A DNA stretch of 64,000 nucleotides from Symsagittifera roscoffensis (taxonomy: Eukaryota; Xenacoelomorpha; Acoela; Convolutidae), in NCBI RefSeq assembly GCF_963678635.1, contig NC_087064.1, positions 34,820,369 through 34,884,368 of the forward strand, written 5' to 3'. Made by a program: the position numbers and the translations under genes. Of this stretch, positions 24,661-35,394 are shown piece after piece (position 1 is the stretch's first letter; the number at the start of each line of letters is the position of its first letter). The notes under the pieces are model-generated. The model was given only the letters and a program-made list of their open reading frames with translations, searched no databases and had not been told where the DNA came from.

Positions 24661-25896
24661 TCTCGAACAAGACCTTACTAGATTAGAATTAACCAAAAAT
24701 AGATTAGAAATTAGACAAAAACATTTACAAAATGTTATACGACAATAATTTAATTGAAATGTCTCTCCGACTCAATAGATCAGAGCCAATATTCCGAACC
24801 ATAATAGAACTACCCGGAATTGGAAGAAGACCTCGAACCAAAGACGACATACGACAAAGTAGAAACTTGCCGTATAGTTATATGATAGTTCGGCAAAAGC
24901 CAGAACAAACTTTTATATTTCGAATACTACTTGCAATGAATTTAGATTTCCATTTGCAAACATAAAACCTTGAAGTTACTCTTCAAAATCATTTAAGGCG
25001 CTAAACAAAATTAATATTATACAATAACGATTGATAAAAAGATCTAAGATCGTTTCCCTAAAACTCTGCAGTATTATACAAAACATGTTTGAAAAATATT
25101 TATTGGAAAACAAAAATAAAAATTAGTAGCATGACAATAAATGGTTAGTAATCATAAATCATCCTGTTGTTCCAGCTTCATCATCTAAAACATAACAGCA
25201 ATCATCAACTCACTAACATCATAAAACACTAAATCTTTCCTTTACACACATTTAAAACTTTATTAAAACTTAAATTCACTTAATTTTAAAACCAGATCAT
25301 CAAGGCTTATCCTTGGATCTTAAATCATTTTCTACTTAATTAAATTTTAAATTTGATCATCAAGGCTTATCCTTGGATCAAACAGAACAACTTTGTTCTC
25401 CCCCACCCACTTAATTAGTGTCTAACGACCTCAAACGTCGATTCACTACCCAACCCTTTCTAAAGACCCAAGACTAATAGAAATTTTTAAAACAAAACTA
25501 ATCATTCAAATTAGGATAAACAGTGAAGAACTTCGGTTATTCATCCTTCACTTGACCCCCCCTCTTACCAGGCCCCAGGATAAATCTTAGACTTCGTAAG
25601 TTTAAAATAGTATCTAACGAACTACTCGCGTTCTAATTATACCTGAACCTTGTGGATCGATTTACTATTCTCCAACCCTTGAACACAATCACTACCCCTA
25701 AGTAAGATTAAGTAAGTTAACACCTTAGCTTATACTAGTCACGAGAAAGTAAAAATCATTCTTCGGAATCGATATACTTTTCTCTCCAACCCTGAAAAAT
25801 AGACCCAGGTTAAGCTAACCAAAAAATCGTAAGAACTAACAGTTTAAGAAAATAGAAATCATTTAACAACCCTTTGCACCCGTCATTCTAAACCTT
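24661..25896 (+). other. 5' leader of the retrotransposon
   Basis: This is a 1.2-kb leader. It contains a 77-codon upstream frame (24,732-24,965) of doubtful reality and two GATC...GATC hairpins. Three loosely related blocks built around CCAACCCT lie near 25,450, 25,675 and 25,790. Tandem splice-donor-like sites stand at 25,702 (GTAAGA) and 25,712 (GTAAGT). The donors could serve spliced subgenomic mRNAs for the downstream ORFs. Confidence 0.5.
25295..25379 (+). promoter_or_regulatory. Tandem leader hairpins
   Basis: Two identical 25-nt elements (25,295-25,319 and 25,355-25,379) each form a stem GATC..CAAGG/CCTTGGATC with loop CTTAT and a two-base bulge. They are spaced 60 bp apart. Paired stem-loops between primer site and gag are where retroviral packaging signals usually lie; that role is inference. 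Confidence 0.55.
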
Positions 25897-26364
25897 ATGT
25901 CATTTAAAAACCTAGGAAATAAACAAACAATCATTTTACACAATTGTGAAATAGATAACAAAAAATACGACCTTGTAATCACACCTCATACACAAACAGT
26001 TGGATACATTCGAACAAAACGACAAACACTGAAGAGAAAAATAATAACTAAACAAAGACAAATAACACGAAAAAGATTTTCAAAAAATCGAAACGCATTT
26101 TCAGAATCAGAAACCAACAGTTTAGACGAACTTTACAAACTAAAAGAATCAATAGATAAAAATTGCCCACTTCACGATCAATTATATTTTTCTGACTCAG
26201 AAACAACTTCAAATTCATCACAAAGAGGAAAAAGAAGAATAAAAAAACAGTATAAACACAAACCAGTACATTTATACAATTGGAATCAACCAATTCGACA
26301 CATTAATAATTACATATTAACAGTCATCGAACGGAAAAATGAGTTCAACACACACCCCAGGTGA
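25897..26364 (+). CDS. Small basic ORF upstream of gag-pol
   Basis: The product has 155 residues and I do not recognise it. It is rich in Lys, Arg and Asn, with a basic run around residues 38-62 (KTKRQTLKRK, KQRQITRKRF) that could act as a nuclear or RNA-binding signal. An acidic/serine patch (FSDSETTSNSSQRGKRR) lies further on. It ends 26 nt inside the gag-pol frame and is offset by +1 from it, so the two could be linked by frameshifting, leaky scanning or reinitiation. Its position suggests an accessory or regulatory protein, but nothing in the sequence proves this. Confidence 0.6.
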   Translation: MSFKNLGNKQTIILHNCEIDNKKYDLVITPHTQTVGYIRTKRQTLKRKIITKQRQITRKRFSKNRNAFSESETNSLDELYKLKESIDKNCPLHDQLYFSDSETTSNSSQRGKRRIKKQYKHKPVHLYNWNQPIRHINNYILTVIERKNEFNTHPR

Positions 26365-29300
26365 CGAAACTCCAGATGACGATGAAATCTTTCCTTTTAT
26401 AGTAGACGCAGATACTGATAGAGGACAACACATATTTTGTCAAAATTTACTCGTAAATTTATTTGAACCCGGAATCAGTCCATGTAAAACAGAGTTCCCC
26501 GATGTAAAAATCAAAAGACAAATCATAGATCACTATCTAAAAGATATATGCAACATAACACAGCAGTATGGAATCTACTCTATAGAATTCACTTCCCCAA
26601 ACCATAATAATAGAACATATACTATTCAAACAGACGACCTTGATTTAGAATTTTCAAAAGTTTTTTCAGAATATATAAAAAGCATCCAATATCATAACTC
26701 ACAAAGAGCAAACTCCATATTCACCAATGAAGTTTTCGCAATAATATATAGTTATATTTCGATATTAGAAAACGAAATCCCACTAACAAATGTCTCACCG
26801 ACAGAAACATCTAAACATTTGAAAGTACGACATGAAATTACACTACTCTCTAGTTATTTAAACATCATTAAAGAAAATTTCACGAAAGATGACGTTTCAC
26901 AACATACCAAACACGATTTACAAAAAATTTTAGCATGGTTCATAATAGATTATTTCACACACAATATTGATTTAATTGCACAAGCAAGAAAAAATTTTAG
27001 ACCCCAAAATTCGAACGATGATACCGCTATCACAGAACAATCAGATTATGTTTGGGACCCCGAATGGTCTCATCACGCATTTATAAGCTTTCCACAATCA
27101 ATCTCAAGTCAAGCAATAGGTACAATATCTTACATAAGAGATTATGTAAGAGTAATACCATTAACAATTGATGCAACACCATTAAACTATAATACATTTT
27201 TACCCGATACACAAAATAATAGTTTAAACTCGACAGTCATACACAACGAAAACCTCAATGGAACTAGGAATCTTACTCAACAAGATATCCAGACACCATC
27301 ACACTTCATAAATGAAGAAATTGTACACACAACAACTACACAACAAAGTATTTCACCAATACGCCCAAATTTAACAACACCAAGAAATACAAATCCTTCA
27401 CAAACGCAGGTAACCTTACAATCAACCGTTAAACCTTCGGTTGCTCCAAAATATTCCCATATGGATTACCAAACATACAGACCCATGACAATACCATCAA
27501 AAACACGCAAAACATTCACTAAAAACAACTTTGCAGACCATAATTATAATTATACACATCCATCAAAAACAAATTATCAACCACAAAGGAATTTTAATCA
27601 ATATACAAAACCTCGAAACTGGGATAACCCAACGGCCCAATATAATTCCAAAAATTTTCAACCAAATCCTCCACAGGATCGCAGTGAAAATTACCCATTT
27701 TTTCAACAGAAAAAAAATAAAAAACAAACATCTTATCAAATGGATTATTTATCCTCAGATGATGATTTCTTACAACCAGATATATTTGCACCAAATACTC
27801 AAGAATATCGTAGACAAGGAATACAAAAAACACGTACAAATCATAGAAATTTTTCTCCACAACCAATAGATGCACAACATCAACAACCAATTCAACAACA
27901 AAATCCAATTAATACACAATCTTTTCAACCAATTCAACAACAAAATCCAATGACTGCACACTCGTATCAACCATCACAAATGCAAAATGAAATACCACTC
28001 CCATATTATCTCCAACAACATGAGATAACAAGAAACCAACTTTCAAATTTTTCTCAAATGCCAAATGCAGCAGAATCATTACAAATGACAATGAATCCAT
28101 ACCTTATGGGTGGATCATCAATAACATCAAACAAACCTTTAATGGTTTTCACAGGAACAGACCCTGAATACTCTGTAGAAGATTATTTAAATGCAGTAAC
28201 AGCAAACCTGATTTTAAACATTGGACCTGAACCAATTAATACGCCACTACATCAAAACTGGATACATCGACGCACAGCGTTGATACAAACAACCTTAGAT
28301 GGCGCAGCCCAAAAATGGTTTTCAGTACTACCTCTAGAAATAAAATCAAACTGGAAAAGATTTACACAAGAATTTTCAAAAATGTTTGACTCCGAAAGAA
28401 ACAAACAACAACAAAGAGTTTTATGTAATGAAATTCGCAGATTACCAAACGAAACCATCAAGCAAATGGCAGTACGAGTCGAAACACTAGTTCGAAAAGC
28501 ATACTCACTAAATACACATGACTATAAAAACACAAAGATGACAGAAATCTTAATGATGACCTTAACACCACAATTAAGGAAAATAGCAATAAAAAAGAGA
28601 GCATCCCATCCTTCTTCAATTCGAGAACCCGATTTAGATTTTCGAAAACTAGTAGACAAATTAGAACAAGCAGAAATCACGATGAAACTAGAAGAAACGG
28701 AAAATCTGAAATTACAATACGTTAACAAAATTGAAACGACTCCCACTAATATTAATAATATACAGGAATCAGAAACAGACCTCGTTGAAAAAATCACTGA
28801 AATACTCAATATTTACGAAAAGAACCCGAACTTTAAAGGCAAACCATCTTTCAAAAAATGGTGTAATTATTGCCGCCGATACGGACATAGTATTTCCGAA
28901 TGTAGACAAAAACAGCAAGATAGTCAAAATAAACCTCAAAAATACAAAGAACCAAATAAATCATTCTATCAATATATGAAAAAAGATCAAAATCTACCAA
29001 ACAAAAATGTATACAGCAACAACAGTTCAGGAAAACCACTTCCGAACAATACAAGTTACACAAGAAATCAATCCCCATATAACTCAAGTTATAGAGGAAG
29101 ATCACCAGAACGAAGAAATACACAAAACTCATCACAAAATCACTACAATAGACCAAATAGTAGAAATAACTACTCCAGATCAAATTCAAATACACAACGA
29201 TTTGTTTCTAGATCTAATTCCCAATCAAGAAATAACTACTATCCAAACAACCAATCACGAAATTCATCATACAATAGGAATAGAAACTACTCCTATAATA

Positions 29301-32300
29301 GAAATAGAAGTTATTCAAACAACCGAAACCAGAATTACCCGAACAATCGATCAAGGAATAACTCATATAATAGATCGAACTATAACAGACCAAACAATAA
29401 TTACCAAAACAGATCGCGAAATAATTCACAAAATCGACACCCAAGTTATAATAATCGTTATAGAAATTATTCCCAATCACCACACCGGAATAATAATAAC
29501 TATAATAATTCTAATAATCGCCACAGAAGTAGTACACCTAAACATCAAAGACAAATCAATCAAGTACAAGCTAACCCAGAAACAACATCAGACCCCCCAG
29601 GTATTGATGACACAGTAACTGATACGTTACAACTCAATCAAATAAACTGTACATCATCAGATTCAGAAAGTGATACTGAAAACACTCTTGCTATCAATAT
29701 GATAAAAGTCGAAAATGACTATGAATCTGTCATATATGAACAACCCTTTCCATCACATATATATGAAAATCAATCAGAATTTCTTCAAAATTATTACACT
29801 ACACCCATAAATTCCACACCAACAACGCAAGAAACAAATGAGATTAACACTACAAATCAAACCAATAAAAACACCAAAACAAAATGCTTGAATACAAACC
29901 ACATCTACCAAAATATACAAAAAGAACAACCCAAAGAAAAAATCTGGACAATACCATTTCTCTTAGAAAGCCCAAGAAATAAAGAATTTCAACCACCAGA
30001 CCTTGAAATAGATTTTTTAATTGATTCAGGAGCAGAATCAAACATAATAAACATTCCCACATGGAATGAAATAAAAACTTTACATCCAAAGCTAACACCT
30101 CTTGAAACCTCCAGCAAACTAGCAACAGCACAAGGATCAACATTGATAAACTACGGAAAAATCCAATTATTTCTCCTCCCTACCAGAACAATGGAGCAAA
30201 GTAAAATTCTAAACAAGCCATTTAAACAAATATTCCATATCACTGATATTAAATATAATATCATTGGAATACCATTTATTTCGAAGTATATACCAACAAT
30301 TAACATCCTAAATAGTAAAATATTAATCAAAGATAAATATACAAAAACAAAAGAAACATCCCTAACATTTTTTCAAAGATTAAACAAACAACCACCATTC
30401 TTTTCAAAATTTTATCCAATATATAACCAACAAAGAAAACACCTGAAACCACTATCAGGAAACATATATAATTTTTCAATCAAACAAGTTCACCAATATG
30501 ATAAAGAACAAAACAAACAAAAATTTTATATGTCAGATTTTGAATTCAAACCTATTCATAAATTTTTCAAAATCACAATCTCATCCATAAAATATTTGAA
30601 AAATTCGAATTCCGATATCATTTCCTTACATGTCTATAACAACACACCTTACCAAGTAACATTACCTTTAGGACTTTTAGGATATTGTGAAACCAACGCT
30701 ACAATATCACCAATACATGAAAAAGCCTATCGCGTAAATAATATACTCCAATTACTAGATATTTGCCAATCTACAATTCTTAATGAAGAATTATCTATAA
30801 ATAATATAATAAGTAACGAAAACAGAAATACGGATTATTTCACAAAAACTCCATATTTCAAACCTACATTCAACATCAGTAACTACACAGAGGACCAACA
30901 AAAATTTTTAACAATGTTTAATTTCCAACATTCACAAATAACACAAGACGAATTCGAAAAGTTAGCCAAACAACTAATTAAATATTCATCAGTCTATGCA
31001 ACATCAAAATTCGATGTTGGCAAAATCAGTTCATCACTACATCTCCCATTAAAACCAGACGCAGTTTTCAAAAAACAGAGAGCAAGTAAAGTACCAATTC
31101 ACTTACATGATAAAGTAAACAGATTACTCGATATTTTAGAACAGTACAATATTATATCACCAGTTAATAAAGAAGAACAACCAAAAGGCAACACATTCAT
31201 CAACCCCGTTATCATTCTAGCTAAAGGAGAATCATTAAAAATCGTTCTCGATGCTAGATACCTCAATTCACTTATAGATGAATCAAAATGTAATTGGCCC
31301 ATTGAACCAATACAAGTTATTTTAACAAAAATAAACGGCAAATACTTTACAACCGCCGATATGAATAGTGCATACAATCAAATGCCACTAGATGAACAAT
31401 CACGACGTTTAACACAATTTGTTATCGGAAACCAACAATACGAATTTAACCGCTTATTCTATGGAATATCCATAGGACCAGCAGCATTTTCAGCTTTTAT
31501 GAGCAAAATTTTTAGACCACTGATACTCAAGAAAAACGCAATCACCTATCTAGACGATGTTTTTATGCAATCACAAACAAAAGACGAAATGTTCAAAGTT
31601 TTAGAAAAATATCACCAAATACTTCAGAACGAAAATCTGAAGGCCGCCCCCGATAAATCACACTTCTTTTTGACAAGAGTTAAATTCTTAGGACATAACA
31701 TAGAAAGAAAAACAATAACTCCACTGAAATCACGCATTGACGCTATTCAAAAACTTCAACCACCAACAAATAAAAAGAAAATCCAAGAATTCCTTGGAAT
31801 GTTAAACTTTTTAAGTAAATATGTTTATAAAATGCAATTATATCTACGACCATTTTACAACATCCTTAGACAACAAAATAATTTTGAATGGAATACAGAA
31901 CATCAAGCACGATTCGAAGAAATAAAGAAACTTTTAACCGAACAAATTTCAAATACAATCCCAGACCCTGATCAACCATTTTATGCAATGTGCGATGCTT
32001 CGAACTTTGGCATCGGCGCAGCACTATTACAATCACATAATGGTACAAATAAAATGAACCTGATATCAGCAAATTCCCGATTATTCACTCAAGCAGAGCT
32101 ACGACTCTCAACTCTAATGAGAGAATGTACAGCCATAATATATACACTGACAGAATATGAATTTCTGATACTTGGATCAAAACATCCAACAGTTCTATTC
32201 ACAGACCACAAACCAATCATTTTTCTTTTCACACAGAAATCTAACCCAAACCACCGAGTTTACAGATTTCAACTAATTCTAATGAAATTTCCAAACTTAC

Positions 32301-32671
32301 ATATAGTTTGGACTGCAGGAAAAAATCTTGCATTACCAGACACCTTAAGTCGAAATACACCACCTGAATTACTTACACGAAAAACAACAGTTGAAATACC
32401 CAAAAATATAAAATTCTACCTTGCAGAAAACGAAACATCACCTCGATTAGAATGCAAATATGCAGTAAAAACTGATATTGAACAATCACAAATAAATAAT
32501 TTACAACATTTCCCACTTTATTTAGATTGTCAAAATAATCATTATGAAGTTGATTTACTTGGAACATCAACCTTCAAACCAATCCCATATTCTCAATGGA
32601 TAAAAAATAACACCCAACAAAAACGAACAAAACAACACCTACCTAAAAAAAGACCATTTTCCACTAATTGA
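26339..32671 (+). CDS. Gag-protease-RT-RNase H polyprotein
   Basis: The frame has 2,110 uninterrupted codons. Residues 1-270 are a novel-looking N-terminal region; 270-600 are Gln/Asn-rich and probably disordered. From about 600 to 790 there is a retrotransposon Gag capsid domain (MVFTGTDPEYSVEDYL, AAQKWFSVLP). A CCHC knuckle (CNYCRRYGHSISEC) lies near 842-855, followed by a long Asn/Arg/Ser-rich stretch. The aspartic protease motif LIDSGAE is near 1,225-1,231. RT has YLDDV at 1,737-1,741, preceded by YGISIGPAAFSAFM. RNase H follows with MCDASNFGIGAALL near 1,883 and FTDHKPI near 1,953. The frame stops without integrase, which is open in the +1 frame from 32,604. The A7 run at 32,645-32,651 lies in the overlap. 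The start ATG has an A at -3. Confidence 0.92.
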   Translation: MSSTHTPGDETPDDDEIFPFIVDADTDRGQHIFCQNLLVNLFEPGISPCKTEFPDVKIKRQIIDHYLKDICNITQQYGIYSIEFTSPNHNNRTYTIQTDDLDLEFSKVFSEYIKSIQYHNSQRANSIFTNEVFAIIYSYISILENEIPLTNVSPTETSKHLKVRHEITLLSSYLNIIKENFTKDDVSQHTKHDLQKILAWFIIDYFTHNIDLIAQARKNFRPQNSNDDTAITEQSDYVWDPEWSHHAFISFPQSISSQAIGTISYIRDYVRVIPLTIDATPLNYNTFLPDTQNNSLNSTVIHNENLNGTRNLTQQDIQTPSHFINEEIVHTTTTQQSISPIRPNLTTPRNTNPSQTQVTLQSTVKPSVAPKYSHMDYQTYRPMTIPSKTRKTFTKNNFADHNYNYTHPSKTNYQPQRNFNQYTKPRNWDNPTAQYNSKNFQPNPPQDRSENYPFFQQKKNKKQTSYQMDYLSSDDDFLQPDIFAPNTQEYRRQGIQKTRTNHRNFSPQPIDAQHQQPIQQQNPINTQSFQPIQQQNPMTAHSYQPSQMQNEIPLPYYLQQHEITRNQLSNFSQMPNAAESLQMTMNPYLMGGSSITSNKPLMVFTGTDPEYSVEDYLNAVTANLILNIGPEPINTPLHQNWIHRRTALIQTTLDGAAQKWFSVLPLEIKSNWKRFTQEFSKMFDSERNKQQQRVLCNEIRRLPNETIKQMAVRVETLVRKAYSLNTHDYKNTKMTEILMMTLTPQLRKIAIKKRASHPSSIREPDLDFRKLVDKLEQAEITMKLEETENLKLQYVNKIETTPTNINNIQESETDLVEKITEILNIYEKNPNFKGKPSFKKWCNYCRRYGHSISECRQKQQDSQNKPQKYKEPNKSFYQYMKKDQNLPNKNVYSNNSSGKPLPNNTSYTRNQSPYNSSYRGRSPERRNTQNSSQNHYNRPNSRNNYSRSNSNTQRFVSRSNSQSRNNYYPNNQSRNSSYNRNRNYSYNRNRSYSNNRNQNYPNNRSRNNSYNRSNYNRPNNNYQNRSRNNSQNRHPSYNNRYRNYSQSPHRNNNNYNNSNNRHRSSTPKHQRQINQVQANPETTSDPPGIDDTVTDTLQLNQINCTSSDSESDTENTLAINMIKVENDYESVIYEQPFPSHIYENQSEFLQNYYTTPINSTPTTQETNEINTTNQTNKNTKTKCLNTNHIYQNIQKEQPKEKIWTIPFLLESPRNKEFQPPDLEIDFLIDSGAESNIINIPTWNEIKTLHPKLTPLETSSKLATAQGSTLINYGKIQLFLLPTRTMEQSKILNKPFKQIFHITDIKYNIIGIPFISKYIPTINILNSKILIKDKYTKTKETSLTFFQRLNKQPPFFSKFYPIYNQQRKHLKPLSGNIYNFSIKQVHQYDKEQNKQKFYMSDFEFKPIHKFFKITISSIKYLKNSNSDIISLHVYNNTPYQVTLPLGLLGYCETNATISPIHEKAYRVNNILQLLDICQSTILNEELSINNIISNENRNTDYFTKTPYFKPTFNISNYTEDQQKFLTMFNFQHSQITQDEFEKLAKQLIKYSSVYATSKFDVGKISSSLHLPLKPDAVFKKQRASKVPIHLHDKVNRLLDILEQYNIISPVNKEEQPKGNTFINPVIILAKGESLKIVLDARYLNSLIDESKCNWPIEPIQVILTKINGKYFTTADMNSAYNQMPLDEQSRRLTQFVIGNQQYEFNRLFYGISIGPAAFSAFMSKIFRPLILKKNAITYLDDVFMQSQTKDEMFKVLEKYHQILQNENLKAAPDKSHFFLTRVKFLGHNIERKTITPLKSRIDAIQKLQPPTNKKKIQEFLGMLNFLSKYVYKMQLYLRPFYNILRQQNNFEWNTEHQARFEEIKKLLTEQISNTIPDPDQPFYAMCDASNFGIGAALLQSHNGTNKMNLISANSRLFTQAELRLSTLMRECTAIIYTLTEYEFLILGSKHPTVLFTDHKPIIFLFTQKSNPNHRVYRFQLILMKFPNLHIVWTAGKNLALPDTLSRNTPPELLTRKTTVEIPKNIKFYLAENETSPRLECKYAVKTDIEQSQINNLQHFPLYLDCQNNHYEVDLLGTSTFKPIPYSQWIKNNTQQKRTKQHLPKKRPFSTN

Positions 32672-34562
32672 AAAAGAAGATTTAACTGATAAAATAAATT
32701 TATCAGGACCACAAACAAATGATTCAAAATACACAATAAATCAAGTTTTTGACCTCCATGACCCACTTGATACAATACCCTTATCTAAATTAGAAATCGA
32801 AAACATTTTTCTCCCCCCAACAGAAACAATTACAATTTCAACACTGAAACAATATCAAAACCTTGACCCAGTAATTAGACAACTGAAATCATGGCACAAA
32901 TATAAAACTAAACCTATCAAAGCAGATTCAACCATTCTAGGAAACAAAACACTCCTCCGATACTTTCGCAAATTTAACAACACAACAATTAATGAAACTA
33001 CAGACCTTTTAGAGTATAACCTGAATGAATCTACAGTTCCATGTCTCCCTATAAGTATGATTCTTATAGCTTTTAATATTTCACATACACAAAATATTAA
33101 AGGACACTCTGGATCAGAAGAAACATATTCAAACTTTATACAAAATTTTTACTTCCCAAATGCACCAATTTGGATAAAAGTACTATGCAATGACTGTATA
33201 GTATGTCAACTAAATAAACCTTACCCAAATCAAAAACAAATAGCACAAAAACAAGATTTTAAAGGACAAAGTTTGTACTTTAATCATCGTATCTCATTTG
33301 ATACTAAAGGACCAATTTCACCCTCATCAGAAGGAAACTCCTACATTATGGTAATTGTTGACGCATTTACACATTATGTAGCACTTAACCCAGTACCACA
33401 TTGTAACGCTTATTACGCTTACACAACACTCTATGAACACTGGATAGCAAAATTCGGACTACCAGAAATTTTAGTTACAGACAATGGTACAGAATTCATA
33501 AATAATGAAATTATCACACTATGTCATTTATACAACATTAAACACAAACCACGTACATCTCATGCACCTTGGACAAACGGCTTAGTCGAAGGTATGAACC
33601 GTTCATTACAAGAATATCTTAGATGTATCATCAACGGAAATGATACAAAATATACCGAATGGTCAGCAGATGTAAAATTATTTCCCTTAGCATATAATTC
33701 ACAAATTACGACAACTCTAGGAATGTCACCATACGAAATGGTTTTTAACCAAAAGCCACGCAAACCAATAATGTTTACAGCAAATTCTCATAAAAACGCA
33801 CAAGGTTATTGTCAACCAAATAAAGACTCAATTTGTTATAACCTCCCATTACATACGCACGATGAAGATCATTTTCATCACCCACAAATTCTTAAATTAG
33901 CCTCCGGTACACACACCGAATGGATTTTAAATAGAGATAAGAAACACAATGAAATTTACCAAAAAATAACGAAAAAGTTATTACAAAGACAAAACATAAA
34001 TGACCAAATCAATTCACGTTTTACACCAGCTTCCGATTTAAAAATTGGAACATTTGTTTTAATACCTAATTTTAATACTCAAAAAGGAATTTCTAAAAAA
34101 TTACAACCCCTCCGAAAAGGACCCTACCAAATAATTGCAAAACCCACTGATGTCACATATAAAATTACCGACTCAAACAAAAAAGAAATCGTTCAGCACC
34201 GAAACAACCTATTACCTTATTACCCAAAAGAATACGCACTCCGCGAATTAACTCAATTATATTCTTTCACAGGATTAAAAATCATTCAAAACGAACCACA
34301 TCTGAAAAACACAGAACAAAATGATAACCCCACCGAAAATCAAAACACAAAACCAACCGCCACCAAAAACAATACACAAAACCATAAAGAATCTCCAAAA
34401 CCAAGAAAAAATAGAAAAATGACAGAACAAATAATACCCCAAGAAGAAATAGACAAATCTGAACATAGAAAAACAACAAGACTCCGAAATCAACCACGTA
34501 AAAACTACAAAATGTTCATCCCCCAATCTAAAATATTAAAAAAAGTAGAATTTAAAAAGTAA
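32604..34562 (+). CDS. Integrase in a separate +1 frame
   Basis: The frame is open from a stop at 32,601 to 34,562, with the first ATG only at 33,057. It overlaps the end of gag-pol by 68 nt. Counting from that ATG, the N-terminal zinc-binding His/Cys region (SHTQNIKGH ... CNDCIVC) comes first. The catalytic triad follows: D82 (FDTKGP), D142 (VTDNGTEF) and E178 (GLVEGMNRS), with exactly 35 residues between the last two. A C-terminal GPYQII motif near 355 matches the Gypsy GPY/F domain, followed by NNLLPYYP. The upstream part (32,604-33,056) encodes sequence expected between RNase H and integrase. Production from a frameshift is therefore more plausible than initiation at 33,057. The last ~100 residues are charged and probably disordered. 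Confidence 0.88.
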   Translation, partial: KITPNKNEQNNTYLKKDHFPLIEKEDLTDKINLSGPQTNDSKYTINQVFDLHDPLDTIPLSKLEIENIFLPPTETITISTLKQYQNLDPVIRQLKSWHKYKTKPIKADSTILGNKTLLRYFRKFNNTTINETTDLLEYNLNESTVPCLPISMILIAFNISHTQNIKGHSGSEETYSNFIQNFYFPNAPIWIKVLCNDCIVCQLNKPYPNQKQIAQKQDFKGQSLYFNHRISFDTKGPISPSSEGNSYIMVIVDAFTHYVALNPVPHCNAYYAYTTLYEHWIAKFGLPEILVTDNGTEFINNEIITLCHLYNIKHKPRTSHAPWTNGLVEGMNRSLQEYLRCIINGNDTKYTEWSADVKLFPLAYNSQITTTLGMSPYEMVFNQKPRKPIMFTANSHKNAQGYCQPNKDSICYNLPLHTHDEDHFHHPQILKLASGTHTEWILNRDKKHNEIYQKITKKLLQRQNINDQINSRFTPASDLKIGTFVLIPNFNTQKGISKKLQPLRKGPYQIIAKPTDVTYKITDSNKKEIVQHRNNLLPYYPKEYALRELTQLYSFTGLKIIQNEPHLKNTEQNDNPTENQNTKPTATKNNTQNHKESPKPRKNRKMTEQIIPQEEIDKSEHRKTTRLRNQPRKNYKMFIPQSKILKKVEFKK

Positions 34563-35163
34563 TTTTAAGATTTTATACTTCACAATCTTGAAACCTCCGT
34601 AACATTTTTCATTTCAATTTTTCAAAATAACATGCTCACAAGTACGCAATAATTCTAGTTCAAAATAGACCAATAGGATTCATCCAATCCGCCACTTTCT
34701 CTAACTCAAACTAAGATCAATTAGACGAATAATCTAGAACTCCAGGCACATCTCTAACTATAACTTTACAACCTCCAGGTCAAAAATAAGCAAACCACTC
34801 CAACTTGACAGCTAAAATAAATATCACCATAATACCGTACCCCTCCCTTATCTAATAACCCAAAGATCAACAATATTTCCCCAACTCAGACCACGAATAC
34901 CCCCAAAACAAATTTGATAACTTAGCCTAAAGTAACAAAATGAAGATTTTAATTAGCCTAAAGTATAAAAATCTTACCATACCCCGGATCATTTGACAAA
35001 CAAAAATAAAGAAAAAGACGACCTCCCAGTCACCATAAAAATTGCCCCCAACAAATTTTTACAAAACTCAACCCACTTGTCAAAAAAACTAATAAATAAT
35101 TCGACCACACTAGAAAATCGCCTCAAACAGCAAAAAATATTCGACCAAGAGATCATTTCTTAA
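34563..35163 (+). other. Spacer between integrase and small membrane ORFs
   Basis: About 600 bp have stops in all plus frames. The base composition is C- and A-rich like the rest of the element. No feature is recognised; splice acceptors for downstream ORFs could lie here. Confidence 0.4.
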
Positions 35164-35394
35164 ATGCTCTTCTCTCAAACAGTTGCTCAAATACTTATAA
35201 ATTTTAAACATTTTTTTTCAATACTTGAAGCCTTTATAATATTTCTTTTTGATATACTTGAATATTTTCTAATAACCCTAATCATTTTTTGTAACATTTT
35301 TTTAATTTTCTATACAATACTCGAACTATTCCTCCAACTTTCCAAAACCCTTGAATATATCCACAGGTACGATTTTAACAACTTGTCTAAATGA
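35164..35394 (+). CDS. Short hydrophobic ORF 1
   Basis: The product is a 76-residue protein that is mostly hydrophobic, with roughly two membrane segments (FFSILEAFIIFLFDILEYF and LIIFCNIFLIFYTILELFL). It ends in a hydrophilic tail. A stop lies directly before the ATG. Its stop overlaps the next ATG as ATGA. I know no homologue. A small membrane protein such as a viroporin is conceivable. AT-rich DNA readily yields hydrophobic frames, so the coding status is uncertain. Confidence 0.45.
   Translation: MLFSQTVAQILINFKHFFSILEAFIIFLFDILEYFLITLIIFCNIFLIFYTILELFLQLSKTLEYIHRYDFNNLSK

Noticed and set aside
24732-24965. 77-codon frame in the retrotransposon leader
   Set aside because: It is possible as an upstream ORF, but there is no recognisable feature and several other short leader ATGs; not called as a gene.
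27531-27869. 112-codon plus-strand frame and several minus-strand frames of ~60-110 codons over gag-pol
   Set aside because: They are shadows in other frames of the AC-rich gag-pol sequence, with no domains and no conserved start context.
29007-29618. 203-codon plus-strand frame rich in Ile and Thr
   Set aside because: It is a shifted-frame shadow of the Asn/Arg/Ser-rich region of gag-pol; the composition explains its openness.
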